Origin: JAUVYV01 sp964585535
Lineage (GTDB): Bacteria; Planctomycetota; Phycisphaerae; Sedimentisphaerales; Anaerobacaceae
NCBI GenBank assembly: GCA_964585535.1
Contig: CAZPDW010000101.1
Span: forward strand, 1 to 7,974
Length of the DNA: 7,974 bases
Reading direction: 5' to 3'
The notes below the pieces were generated by a model that made no database searches, was not told the DNA's origin, and worked only from the letters and a program-made list of their open reading frames with translations. Shown piece by piece: positions 6,377 to 7,974 of the stretch (position 1 is its first letter; each line of letters starts with the position of its first letter). Position numbers and translations under genes: made by a program.

Positions 6377-6393
6377 TTGGCACAGAAGCGGCA
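6377..6393 (+). promoter_or_regulatory. Sigma54-like -24/-12 element, rightward
   Basis: TTGGCACAGAAGCGGCA matches the sigma54 consensus YTGGCACGrNNNTTGCW at all seven -24 positions. It has the required GG-N10-GC spacing and the final GCA of the -12 box, but CG replaces the TT there. Transcription would start near 6404 and run toward the beta-helix gene with a leader of about 260 nt. It lies in noncoding DNA if the HPt gene starts at its ATG. Its presence beside an NtrC-family activator gene is suggestive, but this is a single motif match. Confidence 0.35.
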
Positions 6394-6482
6394 ACTTCGG
6401 ACGGTTTCCAACTTAACCGCCCCTGAACGACCGGCAACATTTCCCTTGTCTTTCAGCTTTCGCAGGCCTGTCAGGTAACTCA

Positions 6483-6511
6483 ATTGTATTTATTTGCAGC
6501 ATTTCTGTCAA
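6483..6511 (-). promoter_or_regulatory. Predicted sigma70-type promoter of the HPt-response regulator unit
   Basis: On the minus strand a perfect TTGACA (6506-6511) and TACAAT (6483-6488; 5 of 6) are separated by the ideal 17 nt. Transcription would start near 6476, leaving about 140 nt of leader before the preferred ATG of the HPt gene. This is the best-matching promoter for a leftward gene in the window. Confidence 0.6.
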
Positions 6512-6558
6512 GTCAATTCTGCCCGTCCGCCTTTGACAAATTTATCACCCGGCCCCAG

Positions 6559-6583
6559 TTTTTTTCCTTTTTTTTCCTTTTTT
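6559..6583. promoter_or_regulatory. Phased T-tracts upstream of the beta-helix gene promoter
   Basis: Three T-runs (7, 8 and 6 long; 6559-6565, 6568-6575, 6578-6583) are separated by CC, with centres 9-9.5 bp apart. Near-helical phasing of A/T tracts is known to bend DNA, and the block falls at about -39 to -63 of the predicted rightward promoter, the UP-element zone. It could also be simple slippage-prone sequence. Confidence 0.45.
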
Positions 6584-6586
6584 CCC

Positions 6587-6615
6587 TTGCTTTGCCCTCA
6601 CAATTACTGTATAAT
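6587..6615 (+). promoter_or_regulatory. Predicted sigma70-type promoter of the beta-helix gene
   Basis: A perfect -10 TATAAT (6610-6615) lies 17 nt after TTGCTT (6587-6592; the conserved TTG is kept). Transcription would start near 6622 and give a leader of about 44 nt ending in the ribosome-binding site AAGGAG (6650-6655), 10 nt before the ATG. Confidence 0.6.
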
Positions 6616-6665
6616 CATTCTCGAATGAAACCGTAACCGGGGGGATACGAAGGAGAAGCTATATA

Positions 6666-7974
6666 ATGAAAAAGGTGCTTTTCGCACTCACAATTCTCGT
6701 ACTAATCAGTCCCTGCCTTGCAGCAAGGACCATCCACGTTGACCCCAATGCTGCCGGCGACTACCCAACCATCCAGGCCGCCATCGACAACGCAAACAAC
6801 GGTGATACCGTTGTCCTCGCCCCCGGCACATATACCGGCGACGGCAACCGCGACATCGACTACCTCGGAAAAGCCATCACCGTCCGCTCAATAGACCCCA
6901 ACGACCCCTGCACCGTCGCTTCTACCGTCATCGATTGCAACGCCTCGTCCCCCAGTTTCCACCGCGCCTTCTACTTTCACAGCGGCGAAGGCCCGGACTC
7001 GGTCGTAGCCGGCCTGACAGTCATACGCGGACTCTGCATGCCTTTGCCCTATCCGGTACAAGGAACCGGCCATGCGATCGCCTGCCACAGTGCTTCTCCA
7101 ACAATCACCAATTGCATAATAAGTTCCTGTGGTCTGGAGCGTTTTTATATAGACTATTCACAGGCCCTCTTCTTCGATGACTCAGACGCGATAATTTCCG
7201 GCTGTAATATCGTTGACAACCAATCCAAAGGCCTCGGTGCTCAGGATTCCAATGTGGCCATAATCGATTGCCTTATCAGCGGGAACTGGACAGGCATCAA
7301 GCTCGGCACGACATCCCCCTGCCAAGTCGGCTGTGCGGCTGATATAACCAATTGCAGAATCCTTCGCAATAACGTTGCTCTCCAGGCCTTCTACAGCGAC
7401 GTGAATATCATCGACTGCGTGGTAAGCGAAAATACCGCTGCACTTAAGCCCGCAGGCATCGTGGCGTCCTCGAGCAACATAAAAATCGCCGATTGCACAA
7501 TTACAGAAAACAAGACGCTGCTTACCGGCTGGAATAGGAACTTTGCTCGTTTCTATAGATTTTATGGCGGTGGAATTTCGCTCTTTGGTGGTACCGCCGT
7601 GCTGCAGCGCTGCAACATAAGCAACAATGTTTCAAAGCAGTTGGGAGGTGGTATATCCTGCTTCTATGGGAACTTGGATATCCGCGATTGCAAAATAATC
7701 AATAATATCATAGGTTCAGCCGGAGATTATCCCATTCTCGTCGGCAAAGGCGGGGGTATCTATTGCTCTGATGGCCGGCTCACCATTTCTAACAGCACAA
7801 TGGAACAAAACATCTGTGTAAGAAGCCGATTTGCAAAAGATCTGACCACCGGCGGCGGCATCTACTGCAATGGCAAAGCCGACATACATAACTCGATAAT
7901 CTCGAACAATGGTGCCGAACAGGGCGGCGGATTATTTATCGATGCGGATGCCAATGTGGTCAATTCCGCAATCA
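6666..7974 (+). CDS. Secreted right-handed parallel beta-helix repeat protein (3' end outside window)
   Basis: The frame is open from the ATG at 6666 to the right edge (436 codons, no stop). The start has AAGGAG 10 nt upstream. Residues 1-20 are a signal peptide (MKK, hydrophobic core, cut near CLAA). Residues 21-75 (IHVDPNAAGDYPTIQAAIDN, then a 'GDTVVLAPGTYTG' stretch and YLGKAITVRS) are the N-terminal cap seen on pectate-lyase-like and polymorphic-membrane-type beta-helix proteins. From about 140 on, coils repeat a short I-x-(D/N)-C-x-I-x-x-N unit: Cys at 150, 180, 202, 230, 251, 277, 316 and 342, replaced by Ser at 377, 410 and 434. Spacing is 21-39 residues, with turns GGGIS, GGGIY and GGGLF at 301, 327, 362, 397 and 420. 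The fold is clear; the activity is not. It may be an adhesin, a surface scaffold or a polysaccharide-binding or -cleaving protein. No catalytic residues can be assigned, and the C-terminal anchor or sorting domain is not in view. It is not part of the redox cluster. Confidence 0.9.
   Translation, partial: MKKVLFALTILVLISPCLAARTIHVDPNAAGDYPTIQAAIDNANNGDTVVLAPGTYTGDGNRDIDYLGKAITVRSIDPNDPCTVASTVIDCNASSPSFHRAFYFHSGEGPDSVVAGLTVIRGLCMPLPYPVQGTGHAIACHSASPTITNCIISSCGLERFYIDYSQALFFDDSDAIISGCNIVDNQSKGLGAQDSNVAIIDCLISGNWTGIKLGTTSPCQVGCAADITNCRILRNNVALQAFYSDVNIIDCVVSENTAALKPAGIVASSSNIKIADCTITENKTLLTGWNRNFARFYRFYGGGISLFGGTAVLQRCNISNNVSKQLGGGISCFYGNLDIRDCKIINNIIGSAGDYPILVGKGGGIYCSDGRLTISNSTMEQNICVRSRFAKDLTTGGGIYCNGKADIHNSIISNNGAEQGGGLFIDADANVVNSAI

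Larger units (their letters stand above)
6338..6665. other. Divergent control region between the HPt gene and the beta-helix gene
   Basis: About 330 bp without a gene separates two units transcribed away from each other. It holds a leftward sigma70-type promoter, a rightward sigma70-type promoter, a rightward sigma54-like element and a run of phased T-tracts, each listed separately. A short ATG-AAA-CCG-TAA frame (6625-6636) sits in the predicted leader of the beta-helix gene. I see no RNA gene or riboswitch fold. Confidence 0.6.

Noticed and set aside
6625..6636. ATG-AAA-CCG-TAA mini-frame in the beta-helix gene leader
   Set aside because: It has no ribosome-binding site, starts within a few bases of the predicted transcript start and encodes only three residues; there is no sign of an attenuator.
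1..7974. CRISPR arrays, tRNA or rRNA genes, insertion sequences or attachment sites
   Set aside because: Reading through both strands showed no regularly spaced direct repeats, no tRNA-like cloverleaf, no transposase motifs and no terminal inverted repeats.

Overview
The window reads as bacterial chromosome, probably from an anaerobic planctomycete of the Phycisphaerae/Sedimentisphaerales type. That is an inference. It rests on the secreted parallel beta-helix protein at the right end, whose opening (a 'DYPTIQAAIDNANNGDTV' stretch, then 'GDGNRDIDYLGKAITVRS' and 'DPNDP') is a style I associate with that group. The redox genes fit a fermentative, hydrogen-handling anaerobe. I have run no database search.

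Region 1 (1-4193, all minus strand, transcribed right to left) is one tightly packed cluster. It begins with rex, the NADH/NAD+-sensing repressor. It continues with an AsrA/HydB-like iron-sulfur protein, an AsrB/HydG-like FAD/NAD(P)/2Fe-2S protein (ATGA overlap), a HycB-like polyferredoxin, a NuoH/EchB-like membrane subunit, and the start of a NuoB/EchC-like small subunit that runs off the left edge. The last three belong to an energy-converting group 4 [NiFe]-hydrogenase or a close relative (Ech/Hyc/Mbh type). The two before them form an NAD(P)H-flavin electron module best known from cytoplasmic sulfhydrogenases and anaerobic sulfite reductase. The simplest reading is a membrane-bound, ion-pumping hydrogenase that exchanges electrons with NAD(P)H as well as, or instead of, ferredoxin, under redox control by Rex.

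Region 2 (4194-4554) is noncoding. It holds a good candidate Rex operator (4219-4236), a sigma70-type promoter for rex (TTGACA-18-TAAACT), and a perfect 17-bp AT-rich palindrome just upstream of that promoter. Rex therefore probably controls itself and the operon behind it.

Region 3 (4555-6337, minus strand) is a two-gene signalling unit: an HPt phosphotransfer protein followed, with an 8-nt overlap, by an NtrC-family sigma54-dependent response regulator. No histidine kinase lies in the window. A strong sigma70-type promoter (TTGACA-17-TACAAT) lies upstream.

Region 4 (6338-6665) is a divergent control region. It holds the HPt promoter, phased T-tracts, and a sigma70-type promoter (TTGCTT-17-TATAAT) for the rightward gene. 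It also holds a rightward sigma54-like element (6377-6393) that could link the neighbouring NtrC-type regulator to that gene.

Region 5 (6666-7974, plus strand, open at the right edge) is a secreted right-handed parallel beta-helix protein with a Cys/Asn ladder and GGGI/GGGL turns, probably a surface or exported protein.
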